A DNA stretch of 64,000 nt from DASSUC01 sp035650075 (GTDB lineage: Bacteria > Actinomycetota > Actinomycetes > Mycobacteriales > Micromonosporaceae): contig DASRII010000319.1 in NCBI GenBank assembly GCA_035650075.1, forward strand, positions 1 through 64,000. The letters run 5' to 3'. Position numbers and translations under genes: made by a program. A model generated the notes under the pieces. The model did no database searches and was not told where the DNA came from. It saw only the letters and a program-made list of their open reading frames with translations. Shown in pieces: positions 19,009-26,880 of this stretch; positions within the stretch are counted from its first letter, which is position 1, and the number at the start of each line of letters is the position of its first letter.

Positions 19009-19808
19009 ACGCCATCGTCGGCGATCACGATCTGCTGTTCGTCACGCTCGACACGCTCCGCTACGACGTGGCGGCCGGACTGCTGGCCGCCGGGCGGACG
19101 CCCAACCTTGCCCGCGCGCTCCAGGGCGGTGTCTGGGAGCGCCGACACGCGCCGGCCAGCTTCACCTATGCGGCGCATCACGCGTTCTTCGCCGGATTCC
19201 TGCCGACGCCGACGACTCCAGGCCCGCACCCGAGGCTGTTCGCGGCGGAGTTTCCCGGCAGCGAGACGGCCGCCACGGGTACCTGGACGTTCGCCGAGGC
19301 CGACCTCGTCACGGGGTTGCGCGCCGCCGGCTACCACACGGTGTGCGTCGGAGGCGTGGGTTTCTTCGATCACCGGTCCGCGCTGGGCAGCGTGCTGCCG
19401 TCACTGTTCGCGGAGAGCCATTGGCGGCCCGAGTACGGCGTCACGAACCCGGCATGCTTCGAGGAACAGCTCGGGTGCGTGGCTGCGATCGTGCCGGCGG
19501 TACCGGCCGACCGCCGGATGTTCCTCTTCGTGAACGTCGCCGCCATGCACCAGCCGAACCGGCACTACCTGCCCCGGGCGGCCGCGGACTGTCTGGAGAG
19601 CCACGCGGCGGCGCTGGAGTACGTCGACCGGCACATCGCGCGGCTCTTCGCGCTCGCGACCGCTCGGGGCCGGCCTTGCTTCGCGATCGTCTGCTCCGAC
19701 CACGGGACGGCGTACGGCGAGGACGGGCATGTCGGCCACCGGGTGGGCCACGAGGTGGTGTGGACGGTGCCATACGCGGACTTCGTCCTACAGCCGGGAC
19801 GGTGGTGA
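18996..19808 (+). CDS. STM4013-family hydrolase, alkaline phosphatase/sulfatase superfamily
   Basis: 270 residues. Metal sites of the superfamily are present: LFVTLDTLRYDVA (D19, T20) at the start and SDHGTAYGEDGHVGHRVGHE near the C-terminus. The nucleophile region reads ASFTYAAHHAFFAGFLP (54-70), which lacks the C/S-x-P-x-R sequence turned into formylglycine in true sulfatases; Thr57 or Ser55 is the likely nucleophile. It is therefore more likely a phosphatase or phosphodiesterase. The ATG at 18996 (MRDMNAIVG) is chosen for its GGGGG leader; ATG 19005 overlaps the previous stop as ATGA and is the alternative. Confidence 0.85.
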   Translation: MRDMNAIVGDHDLLFVTLDTLRYDVAAGLLAAGRTPNLARALQGGVWERRHAPASFTYAAHHAFFAGFLPTPTTPGPHPRLFAAEFPGSETAATGTWTFAEADLVTGLRAAGYHTVCVGGVGFFDHRSALGSVLPSLFAESHWRPEYGVTNPACFEEQLGCVAAIVPAVPADRRMFLFVNVAAMHQPNRHYLPRAAADCLESHAAALEYVDRHIARLFALATARGRPCFAIVCSDHGTAYGEDGHVGHRVGHEVVWTVPYADFVLQPGRW

Positions 19809-19811
19809 GGC

Positions 19812-21122
19812 ATGGACCTCCACGGCTCGCCATACCAGGATTATCTGTACGCGTACCCGCACAAGACGGCGTACCGACCGCTACGGCCCCGGCCACCGCT
19901 GACCGACGTGTGGGCCGGCGAACAGACCGGTGCGCTGTTCCTCTACCTGCACGTGCCGTTTTGTGAGATGCGTTGTGGGTTCTGCAACCTGTTCACCCGT
20001 GCCCGCCCACCCGCCGAGCAGGTTCGGGCGTACCTGGCCCAGCTACGCCGCCAAGCCGGCCGGGTCGGGGCGGCACTCGGTCCGGCGGCCCGGTTCGCGC
20101 GGGGCGCCATCGGCGGCGGGACCCCGACCTATCTGACCGCGGCCGAACTGCACGCGCTGTTCGATGTCGTCGACGGGATGGCAGGCCGCCCGTTGCCGGT
20201 GTCCGTGGAGACCTCGCCAGCTACCGCGACCGCGGACCGGATCGCGGTACTGGTCGAGCGCGGCGCGAGCCGGATCAGCATCGGCGTGCAGAGCTTCCTC
20301 GACGTCGAAGCGCACGCCGCTGGACGGCCGCAGCGGCGGGTCGACGTCGATCGGGCGCTGGCGGTGCTGCGCGACCTGCGCGCACCCGCGGTCAACATCG
20401 ACCTCATCTACGGCATCCCGGGGCAGACCCCGCGTAGCTGGGAGGTGTCGCTGGCCGCCGCGCTGTCGTGGGCTCCCGAGGAGCTGTACCTCTACCCGCT
20501 CTACGTCCGGCCGCTGACCGGGCTCGCCCGTCGTCCGTCTACTGTCGACGACGAGTGGGACGGGCAGCGGCTGTCGCTCTACCGGCAGGCGCGGGACCGG
20601 CTGCGGGCGGCCGGCTACCGCCAGCTGTCGATGCGACACTTCCGCCGGCCGTCACCATCCGATGTAGACGATGGCGACTACTGCTGCCAGGACGACGGGA
20701 TGGTCGGTCTCGGCTGCGGTGCCCGCTCGTACACCCGGAACCTGCACTACTCGTTCGACTACGCGGTCGGCGTCCGTGGGGTTCGCGGCATCATCGACGA
20801 CTACCTGGCTCGGCCGGTCGAGGATTTCGAGTTCGCCGAGGTCGGTTTCTGGTTGGACGGTACCGAGCAGCGGCGGCGATGGCTGGTGAAGACGCTGCTG
20901 CGTACAGAAGGCACCGACGTCGCCGGTTATGCCGAGCGCTTCGGCACCGCCTTGCTCGACGACTTCCCGCAGCTGGCGACCCTGGGCGATGAGGGCTGGC
21001 TGTCCATTGTGGAAGGTCGGCTCGTGCTGACCGACGCCGGGCTCGAGCGGTCCGACGCCGTTGGACCGTGGCTGGTGTCCGGCCCGGTCCGCACGGCGAT
21101 GGCGGAGTACGTGCCGCGATGA
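19812..21122 (+). CDS. STM4012-family radical SAM protein, HemN/HemW-like
   Basis: 436 residues. The 4Fe-4S cluster motif is CEMRCGFC (C51, C55, C58), preceded by LYLHVPF as in HemN-type enzymes; the SAM GGE-like motif is GGGTPTYL and the strand YGIPGQTPRSWEVSL follows. The C-terminal third keeps a HemN-like region. The enzyme probably makes a 5'-deoxyadenosyl radical or, like HemW-type relatives, binds two SAM molecules or a heme. Its neighbours are not heme genes, so coproporphyrinogen dehydrogenase activity is unlikely. The stop overlaps the next ATG. Confidence 0.88.
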   Translation: MDLHGSPYQDYLYAYPHKTAYRPLRPRPPLTDVWAGEQTGALFLYLHVPFCEMRCGFCNLFTRARPPAEQVRAYLAQLRRQAGRVGAALGPAARFARGAIGGGTPTYLTAAELHALFDVVDGMAGRPLPVSVETSPATATADRIAVLVERGASRISIGVQSFLDVEAHAAGRPQRRVDVDRALAVLRDLRAPAVNIDLIYGIPGQTPRSWEVSLAAALSWAPEELYLYPLYVRPLTGLARRPSTVDDEWDGQRLSLYRQARDRLRAAGYRQLSMRHFRRPSPSDVDDGDYCCQDDGMVGLGCGARSYTRNLHYSFDYAVGVRGVRGIIDDYLARPVEDFEFAEVGFWLDGTEQRRRWLVKTLLRTEGTDVAGYAERFGTALLDDFPQLATLGDEGWLSIVEGRLVLTDAGLERSDAVGPWLVSGPVRTAMAEYVPR

Positions 21123-21994
21123 GGCTCTCGATTCTCTACCGGGGGCCGTTGGCCAGTTGCAACTACGACTGCCCGTACTGCCCGTTCGCCAAGCGCCGGG
21201 ACAGCCGGGTCGAGCTCGCGGCGGACCGGGCGGCGCTGGCCCGGTTCGTCGAGTGGGTCGAGGCCGACCGACAGGACCGCCTCGGCCTGCTCTTCACGCC
21301 GTGGGGCGAGGCGCTGACCCGGTCGTGGTACCGCGCCGCGCTGGTCCGTCTGTCCCATATGGACCATGTCGACCGGGTCGCCATCCAGACCAACCTGGCG
21401 TGCCGGTTGGACTGGCTGGCCGGTGCCGATCTGCGGACGCTGGCGCTGTGGGCGACCTACCATCCGGGCCAGGTACGCCGGCAGACCTTCCTCGGCCGCT
21501 GCGCCACGCTGCTCCGCCTGGGCGTGCGGTTCTCGGTCGGCATCGTCGGGCTGCCCGAGCACCTCGCCGAGGCGGTGACGGTGCGCGCCGCTCTGCCGCC
21601 GGACGTCTACCTCTGGGTCAACGCGGCGGACGGGTACGCGTACCGCGCCGACGAGCAGGCGGCCTGGACCGCGATCGACCCGCTGTTCGGTTACAGCGTC
21701 CGACCGCACGCCTCGTTCGGCCGCGAGTGCCGCGCCGGCGAGACCGTGGTATCCGTCCGGGGCGACGGCAGTGTCCAGCGGTGCCACTTCATCGCCGAGC
21801 CGCTCGGCAACCTGTACGACGGCTCGTTTCGGGCGGCCTTGCGGGCTCGGCCGTGCACCAACGCCACGTGCGACTGCCACATCGGTTACGTGCATCTGAA
21901 GACCCTGCCGCTGTACGACGTGTTCGCCGGCGGCGTGCTGGAACGCATCCCGGCGGTCAGGTCTGGATCGTGGGCGCGTACTCCTCCGCGGTGA
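21119..21994 (+). CDS. STM4011-family radical SAM protein with extra cysteines
   Basis: 291 residues, coupled to the previous gene by ATGA. The radical SAM motif CNYDCPYC (C14, C18, C21) is close to the N-terminus. The barrel is short, and the C-terminal part has six further cysteines (FGRECRAGE, VQRCHF, PCTNATCDCHIG), an arrangement like a SPASM/twitch auxiliary cluster. Such enzymes often modify peptides, but no precursor peptide gene is evident here. The 3' end overlaps the convergent DUF6745 gene by 38 bases. Confidence 0.88.
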   Translation: MRLSILYRGPLASCNYDCPYCPFAKRRDSRVELAADRAALARFVEWVEADRQDRLGLLFTPWGEALTRSWYRAALVRLSHMDHVDRVAIQTNLACRLDWLAGADLRTLALWATYHPGQVRRQTFLGRCATLLRLGVRFSVGIVGLPEHLAEAVTVRAALPPDVYLWVNAADGYAYRADEQAAWTAIDPLFGYSVRPHASFGRECRAGETVVSVRGDGSVQRCHFIAEPLGNLYDGSFRAALRARPCTNATCDCHIGYVHLKTLPLYDVFAGGVLERIPAVRSGSWARTPPR

Positions 21995-22931
21995 GCCCGA
22001 ACGTCCACGCCACGGCCTCCCGCGCGCTGCGCATCCGCGGCGGCACGCGCAGCCAGTACGTGCGCCGGCTGCCATCCGGCTCCGGGGTGGCGTTGCGCAC
22101 CTCGACCATGCACAGCGGCTCGTCGTCGGGGATCGGGACCCGCCACAACACGCCGTACTCGTCGCGCTGCACCGCCACCGCGGCGGACTCGCGCAGGTAG
22201 CGCTCGTACCCGTAGTGCTCGAGCATGACCCGGCGCAGCTCGGCGTTGGTCTCGCCGTGAATCCGCGCGGCGGTGAGCGTGTCGAGCTGGGTCACGAAGT
22301 CCGCCGGGATGGGCATGCCACGCCAGGCATGCACCGCATACCCGTCCGGATACCCCAGCGCCGGGCCGTCTCCGCTGTGCAGCCGGCCCAGGTTGTCCCG
22401 GAGCAGCCGGGCCGGCCGCTCGCTGAGCACGACCACCCGTTCGTACGGCCACCACCAGCCGGCGGCCTGCGCAACCCCGGCCAGCCCGGTCAGTTCACCG
22501 GCGGTGTCGAACGCGGCAAGCCACGCGGCGTCATGCTGCCCGTAGACCGCGTCCAGCAGCGCCGACCGCGCCGCCACCGGCAGATCCGTGCCGAGCTGCG
22601 TACGCAACGGGACGACGACGCGCCCGACGATCAGCTGCCATGGCCGCTGCCCGGTCTGCGCCCAGTGGGCCGCCCATCCGGACGGGCCGAGGCGATCGGC
22701 GATCCGGCTCCGAGCCGCGGCCCACGGCCGCGTCCGCACCTGGGTTCGTACGGACCGCCCGCGATCGGTCGCGCCGGCCGCCGCCACCGCGCCGGCATGC
22801 GGTGAGCCGCACCATTCGATCCGTTCGGGTGCGGTCAGACCCGCCAGGGCGTAGGCCTTCCCGACTGCCGCCTCGGCTTCGGCGCGATCGGCGGCTCCGG
22901 TGACGAGCCCGACCCCGAGCCAGTCGGTCAT
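21957..22931 (-). CDS. DUF6745-type protein, function unknown
   Basis: 324 residues. I recognise the family by the central block with GWWWPYERVVVLSERP, the DGYAVHAWRGMPIP segment and the C-terminal YWLRVPP. In other genomes related proteins occur near leucine-rich-repeat or STM4015-like genes, which fits its position facing the STM4011-4015 cassette. No signal peptide, membrane span or classic catalytic motif is seen. It begins nine bases after the preceding gene of the same strand, so the two are probably co-transcribed. Confidence 0.7.
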   Translation of the reverse strand: MTDWLGVGLVTGAADRAEAEAAVGKAYALAGLTAPERIEWCGSPHAGAVAAAGATDRGRSVRTQVRTRPWAAARSRIADRLGPSGWAAHWAQTGQRPWQLIVGRVVVPLRTQLGTDLPVAARSALLDAVYGQHDAAWLAAFDTAGELTGLAGVAQAAGWWWPYERVVVLSERPARLLRDNLGRLHSGDGPALGYPDGYAVHAWRGMPIPADFVTQLDTLTAARIHGETNAELRRVMLEHYGYERYLRESAAVAVQRDEYGVLWRVPIPDDEPLCMVEVRNATPEPDGSRRTYWLRVPPRMRSAREAVAWTFGLTAEEYAPTIQT

Positions 22932-22940
22932 CCGGCCAGC

Positions 22941-23261
22941 TCAGTCCGCGACCGGTCGCCAGGCACCCGGCACGTACTCCCGCTGGCGGATGACCTGGTA
23001 GTGGCCGGCGGGAACGCCGATCGGGCCGTGTTCCTCGTGACTCAACCGCCCGTGGCCCCGGACGATCAGGAACAGCACCTCCGGCTGGTCCGGCAGCGTC
23101 CACGTGGTGACATCGGGGCCAGTGACGACGTGGGCGTGACCGGTGGCCTCGCCGGTGGCCAGGACCAGGCCACGGGTCCGGCCCGGCGGGGCAGGCACGA
23201 CGCCGTCCGGCAGCTCGGAGGGATCGATCGGCCGCAGCAACACGTCACCCTGGCGGAACAT
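22941..23261 (-). CDS. Small conserved protein of the RQGDVLL type, function unknown
   Basis: 106 residues from the ATG at 23261 (MFRQGDVLLRPID). A GGGG leader just ahead of this codon supports it over an ATG at 23291 that would overlap the upstream gene. Conserved features are the start, the segment LATGEATGHAHVV and the end GPIGVPAGHYQVIRQREY, which also occur in small proteins of phages, cyanobacteria and other actinomycetes. The histidines of GHAH could bind metal in a small beta-barrel, but no function is known. Paired with the DUF6745 gene downstream. Confidence 0.75.
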   Translation of the reverse strand: MFRQGDVLLRPIDPSELPDGVVPAPPGRTRGLVLATGEATGHAHVVTGPDVTTWTLPDQPEVLFLIVRGHGRLSHEEHGPIGVPAGHYQVIRQREYVPGAWRPVAD

Positions 23262-23277
23262 GCCCCGCACAGTAACG

Positions 23278-23571
23278 TCAGGATGCGACATCGATGAAAT
23301 GCTCTACGATGGGTGGGCCGGCGAAGAATGGCCCGATGTGTCCTCTCCAGACAGTGAACCGATCTGTTCCGCGGAAGTTGTCCAGGTGAGCCTCGACCGA
23401 GTCCCACTCGACGAGCAGGACGAACCGCGAGGGCGACTCGACCCCGCGGGTCAGCCGTACCGAGCGGCAGCCCGGGGTCGTGACGAGCGTCTCGACCGCC
23501 TCGCGGTACGCCTTCGTGAACTCGTCCTCCTGCCCGGCCAGGACGTCGATCAGCGCCACCTCCAGCACCAT
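23278..23571 (-). CDS. Antibiotic biosynthesis monooxygenase (ABM)-fold protein
   Basis: 97 residues from the ATG at 23571. A dimeric alpha/beta-barrel with the ABM pattern: VLEVALIDVLAGQEDEFTKAYRE, then PGCRSVRLTRGVESPSRFVLLVEWDSVEAH and HFIDV at the end. Members act as cofactor-free oxygenases or only as small-molecule binders; no substrate can be inferred. It is the first of three genes on this strand (with the RQGDVLL and DUF6745 genes), 16 bases before the next start. Confidence 0.8.
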   Translation of the reverse strand: MVLEVALIDVLAGQEDEFTKAYREAVETLVTTPGCRSVRLTRGVESPSRFVLLVEWDSVEAHLDNFRGTDRFTVWRGHIGPFFAGPPIVEHFIDVAS

Positions 23572-23655
23572 GTGCCACAGGCTACGGGTCGCCCGAATCA
23601 CCAAAAAGGCCACCCGGCCTCGCCCACAACGGCGGGATGACGGAGAATACTGGTC

Positions 23656-23773
23656 CGAGGAGGGGAGTATTCCCTCGCGACGGTGTCGTCAGCACGGTTG
23701 CGCCGGGCTACCGGCCACGACCCGGCACCGCCGGTCCGCCCACCATTGGGGCTGACGGGAGAGACCTCCGCCA
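23656..23773 (+). promoter_or_regulatory. yybP-ykoY-type manganese riboswitch ahead of the TerC gene
   Basis: Three conserved pieces occur in the right order: AGGGGAGTA (23661-23669), GTCGTCAGC (23685-23693) and GGGGCTGACGGGAGAGACC (23748-23766), the last closing with CTCCGCC. GAGGAGG at the 5' end can pair with CCTCC at the 3' end to form P1. This matches the yybP-ykoY aptamer, which binds Mn2+ and often precedes TerC/Alx-type genes. The stretch from 23774 to the start at 23808 contains GCCGGAGGACC with the ribosome binding site, so control is more likely at translation than termination. Confidence 0.85.
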
Positions 23774-23807
23774 GTCACTGCTACGTGCCTGCCGGAGGAC
23801 CGCTGCG

Positions 23808-24809
23808 ATGGATGTTTCCACCACCACTTGGATCGTGACCCTGGTCGCCCTCGGCGTACTGCTGCTGGGCGACCTGTTCGTGATAGGGCGACGCCCGCAC
23901 GAGCCTTCGATGAAGGAGTCGTTCGCCTGGGTCGCGTTCTACGTCGGTCTCGCGGTCCTCTTCGGTGGTTGGATCTTCGTCGGCTACGGCGCCGGGCCAT
24001 CGGCCCAGTTCTTCACCGGCTGGATAACCGAGTACAGCCTGTCGGTGGACAACCTGTTCGTCTTCGTGATCATCATGAGCCGTTTCGCGGTACCGCGGCA
24101 GAACCAGCAGAAGGTCCTGCTCATCGGTATCGCGATAGCGCTGGTGATGCGCGGCGCGTTCATCGCCGCGGGGGCCGCGCTGGTGCGCGAGTTCGACTGG
24201 GTGTTCTACATCTTCGGCGCGTTCCTCGTGTACACGGCTGTCCGGCTCGCCATGCACGGCGAGACCGACGCGGGCGACTTCAAGGAGAACGTGCTGATCC
24301 GGTGGAGCCGGCGGGCGCTACCGATGTCGCGCTCGTACGACGGTGGCAAGCTGACCACCACTGTGGACGGTCGACGGCTGTTCACGCCGATGCTCATCGT
24401 GATGATCGCGATCGGTACCACCGACCTCATCTTCGCGCTCGACTCGATACCGGCCATCTTCGGCATCACGTCCGAGCCGTACCTGGTCTTCACCGCGAAC
24501 GTGTTCGCCCTCATGGGTCTGCGCCAGCTCTACTTCCTGCTCGGCGGGTTGCTCGACCGGCTGGTGTACCTGTCGGTCGGCTTGGCGCTGGTGCTCGGCT
24601 TCATCGGCGTGAAGCTCGTCCTGGATGCCCTGCACGGCAACAACCTGCCGTTCGTCAACAGTGGACAGCCGGTGACCTGGGCGCCCGAGATCCCGATCTG
24701 GCTCTCGCTGACCATCATCGTGTCGACGCTCTCGATCGCTACCGTGGCGAGTCTGGTCAAGTCCGCCCGGGACAAGCGCCGCGACCGCGAGCTGTCGACG
24801 GCCGAATGA
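23808..24809 (+). CDS. TerC/Alx-family membrane protein, likely Mn2+ exporter
   Basis: 333 residues from the ATG at 23808, with GGAGGA eight bases upstream. Eight or nine membrane segments; the family's acidic motifs sit in them: EYSLSVDNLFVFVIIM and GTTDLIFALDSIPAIFGIT. TerC proteins export manganese or help load it onto secreted enzymes. The yybP-ykoY riboswitch directly upstream supports a role in Mn2+ balance and predicts raised expression at high Mn2+. A longer frame from 23637 would read through the riboswitch and is rejected. Confidence 0.93.
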   Translation: MDVSTTTWIVTLVALGVLLLGDLFVIGRRPHEPSMKESFAWVAFYVGLAVLFGGWIFVGYGAGPSAQFFTGWITEYSLSVDNLFVFVIIMSRFAVPRQNQQKVLLIGIAIALVMRGAFIAAGAALVREFDWVFYIFGAFLVYTAVRLAMHGETDAGDFKENVLIRWSRRALPMSRSYDGGKLTTTVDGRRLFTPMLIVMIAIGTTDLIFALDSIPAIFGITSEPYLVFTANVFALMGLRQLYFLLGGLLDRLVYLSVGLALVLGFIGVKLVLDALHGNNLPFVNSGQPVTWAPEIPIWLSLTIIVSTLSIATVASLVKSARDKRRDRELSTAE

Positions 24810-26050
24810 TCAGGATTCCCGGTCTCGCGCTGCGGGACCATACGTTCTCGGTACCGTTGGATCACGCTTCGCCGGGCGGCGACCACATCGAGGTGTTCGC
24901 ACGGGAGGTCGTGGCGCCCGACAAGGTCGGCGAGGACCTGCCATGGCTGCTGTTCCTGCAGGGCGGGCCGGGCGGCCTCGCGCCGCGCCCCACGAAGGCC
25001 GACGGCTGGCTCGGGCATGCGGTGAAGACGCATCGCGTCCTGCTGCTCGACCAGCGCGGCACCGGCCGCAGCACGCCCGTGACCGCCCGTACCGTCGGGG
25101 ACCGGTCGCCGGCGGAGCTGGCGGCGTACCTGCGGTTGTTCCGCGCCGACAGCATCGTCGCCGACGCCGAGCTGATCCGTGCGCGGCTGGCCGGCGGGGC
25201 GCGTTGGGCGACGCTCGGGCAGAGCTACGGCGGCTTCATCACGCTGACCTACCTGTCGCGGGCGCCCGAGGGGTTGAGCGCGTGTTACGTGACCGGTGGG
25301 CTGGCCGGGCTCACGGCGACCGCGGACGAGGTGTACGACCGCACGTATCCCCGGGTGCTCGCGAAGAACGCCGAGTACTACCGGCGGTATCCGTCCGATG
25401 TGGACGTTGTGCGCGAGCTGGCCGACCGGCTCGAGGTGGACGATGTACGCCTGCCCGACGGCGACCGCCTGACCACGCGGCGGCTGCAGGCGCTCGGTCT
25501 GATGCTCGGTATGGGCGACGGGTTCGAGCGGCTGCACTGGCTGTTCGATACCGCGCCGTCGGACAGCTTCCTGCATCAGGTGATGGCGCTGACCAGTTTC
25601 GCCGACGGCCCGATCTACGCCATGCAGGAGTTCTGCTACGGCCAGCCGGGCGCCGCGACGGGCTGGGCCGCGCAGCGGGCGCTCGACCGGTACCCCCAGT
25701 TCGCTCCGGACGCGGCTCCGTTGATGTTCACCGGCGAGATGATGTACCCGTGGATGTTCGCCGACATCGCCGCGTTGCGGCCGTTCGCGGCGACCGCTGA
25801 CCTGCTCGCCGCGACGGACGACTGGCCGGCGCTGTACGACGCCGACCGGCTGGCCGCGAACGATGTCCCGGTGGCGGCGGCGGTCTACTTCGACGACATG
25901 TACGTCGACGCGGACCTGCAACTGCGCACCGCACACGCGATGGGCAACACGCGGGTCTGGGTGACGAACGAGTACGAGCACGACGGGTTGCGCGTCTCCG
26001 ACGAGCGGGTGCTCGCCCGGCTGATGGATATGGTGGCCGGCTACCGATGA
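24806..26050 (+). CDS. Alpha/beta-hydrolase, proline iminopeptidase type
   Basis: 414 residues, overlapping the TerC stop by ATGA. Oxyanion-loop motif LQGGPGG, LLDQRGTGRST, nucleophile elbow GQSYGGF, and a late His (YEHDG) suited to the catalytic triad. The large helical cap region between them is typical of prolyl aminopeptidases of the S33 family (actinomycete type, about 415 residues). It should remove N-terminal proline from small peptides in the cytoplasm. The chain with TerC and the phosphatase may reflect shared transcription more than shared function. Confidence 0.88.
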   Translation: MIRIPGLALRDHTFSVPLDHASPGGDHIEVFAREVVAPDKVGEDLPWLLFLQGGPGGLAPRPTKADGWLGHAVKTHRVLLLDQRGTGRSTPVTARTVGDRSPAELAAYLRLFRADSIVADAELIRARLAGGARWATLGQSYGGFITLTYLSRAPEGLSACYVTGGLAGLTATADEVYDRTYPRVLAKNAEYYRRYPSDVDVVRELADRLEVDDVRLPDGDRLTTRRLQALGLMLGMGDGFERLHWLFDTAPSDSFLHQVMALTSFADGPIYAMQEFCYGQPGAATGWAAQRALDRYPQFAPDAAPLMFTGEMMYPWMFADIAALRPFAATADLLAATDDWPALYDADRLAANDVPVAAAVYFDDMYVDADLQLRTAHAMGNTRVWVTNEYEHDGLRVSDERVLARLMDMVAGYR

Positions 26051-26880
26051 CGGGAGAGTGGATGGCGCGGCGGAGCTTGGAGCTGGTGGGGGAGCCGAAC
26101 GCACGGGATGTCGGCGGTCCGCGCACGGTCGACGGGCGGCGGGTGCGGCGGGGCATGCTGTACCGCAGCGCCGCGCTGGGCCGGTTGACCGACGACGACG
26201 TGACGGCGCTCGGCAAGCTGGGCCTCGCCCGCGTCATCGACATGCGTGATGCCAGCGAGAAGCTCCTCGCGCCACCCGACCGGCTACCGGCCGACCCGCC
26301 ACCGGTGACCGAAGTGCCGATCTACGATCCGGGACATCCGGTGTTCACGTACGTGTCGGCCGTGCTGCTCGGCCACGACCTCGACCCCGACCGGTACGCC
26401 GCGCTGGCCGAAGAGGGTACGCCGGCGGCGATGCACGCCATCTACCGCTGGTTCGTCAGCGGCGAACAGGCGCGCGCCGGCTTCGGGTCCGTGCTGCGGA
26501 TACTCGCCGACCCAGCGCAGTTGCCGGCGCTCGTACACTGCACGGCCGGCAAGGACCGCACGGGCTGGCTGTCCACGGTCGTGCTGTCGACCCTCGGTGT
26601 GTCCACTGTGGACATCGAGCGGGAGTACCTGGCCACCAACGAGCTGGCCGGGCCGGTCTACGACGTCATCATCGGGGCGATGCGGAACAAGCGCCCGGAG
26701 CTGGCCGCGGACTCCGTGCGACCGCTGTTCGAGGCACGCGCGGAGTACCTGAACGCCGCGTACGCCGAGGTCGACCGGCTCTACGACGGCTTCGACGGGT
26801 ACCTGCGCGAGGGGTTGGGTCTCGACGCGGCGACGCTCGACGCGCTGCGGGCCAACCTGCTGGAGCCGGACGTTGACTGA
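26047..26880 (+). CDS. Tyrosine-protein phosphatase, PtpB/lipid phosphatase type
   Basis: 277 residues, starting at ATGA over the previous stop. The P-loop HCTAGKDRTG (164-173, nucleophile C165, R171) has the lysine after AG that marks the dual-specificity group including MptpB, which acts on phosphotyrosine and phosphoinositides. The N-terminus NARDVGGPRTVDGRRVRRGMLYRS and the aspartate in VIDMRD also fit. No signal peptide, so presumably cytoplasmic or exported by an unrecognised route. Confidence 0.92.
   Translation: MTGEWMARRSLELVGEPNARDVGGPRTVDGRRVRRGMLYRSAALGRLTDDDVTALGKLGLARVIDMRDASEKLLAPPDRLPADPPPVTEVPIYDPGHPVFTYVSAVLLGHDLDPDRYAALAEEGTPAAMHAIYRWFVSGEQARAGFGSVLRILADPAQLPALVHCTAGKDRTGWLSTVVLSTLGVSTVDIEREYLATNELAGPVYDVIIGAMRNKRPELAADSVRPLFEARAEYLNAAYAEVDRLYDGFDGYLREGLGLDAATLDALRANLLEPDVD

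Noticed and set aside
19812..21122. Coproporphyrinogen dehydrogenase or HemW
   Set aside because: The CxxxCxxC site and HemN-like end fit, but length, context and family pattern point to STM4012; no heme genes are nearby.
23637..23807. N-terminal extension of TerC
   Set aside because: The 57 codons read through the conserved riboswitch and have no membrane or family character.
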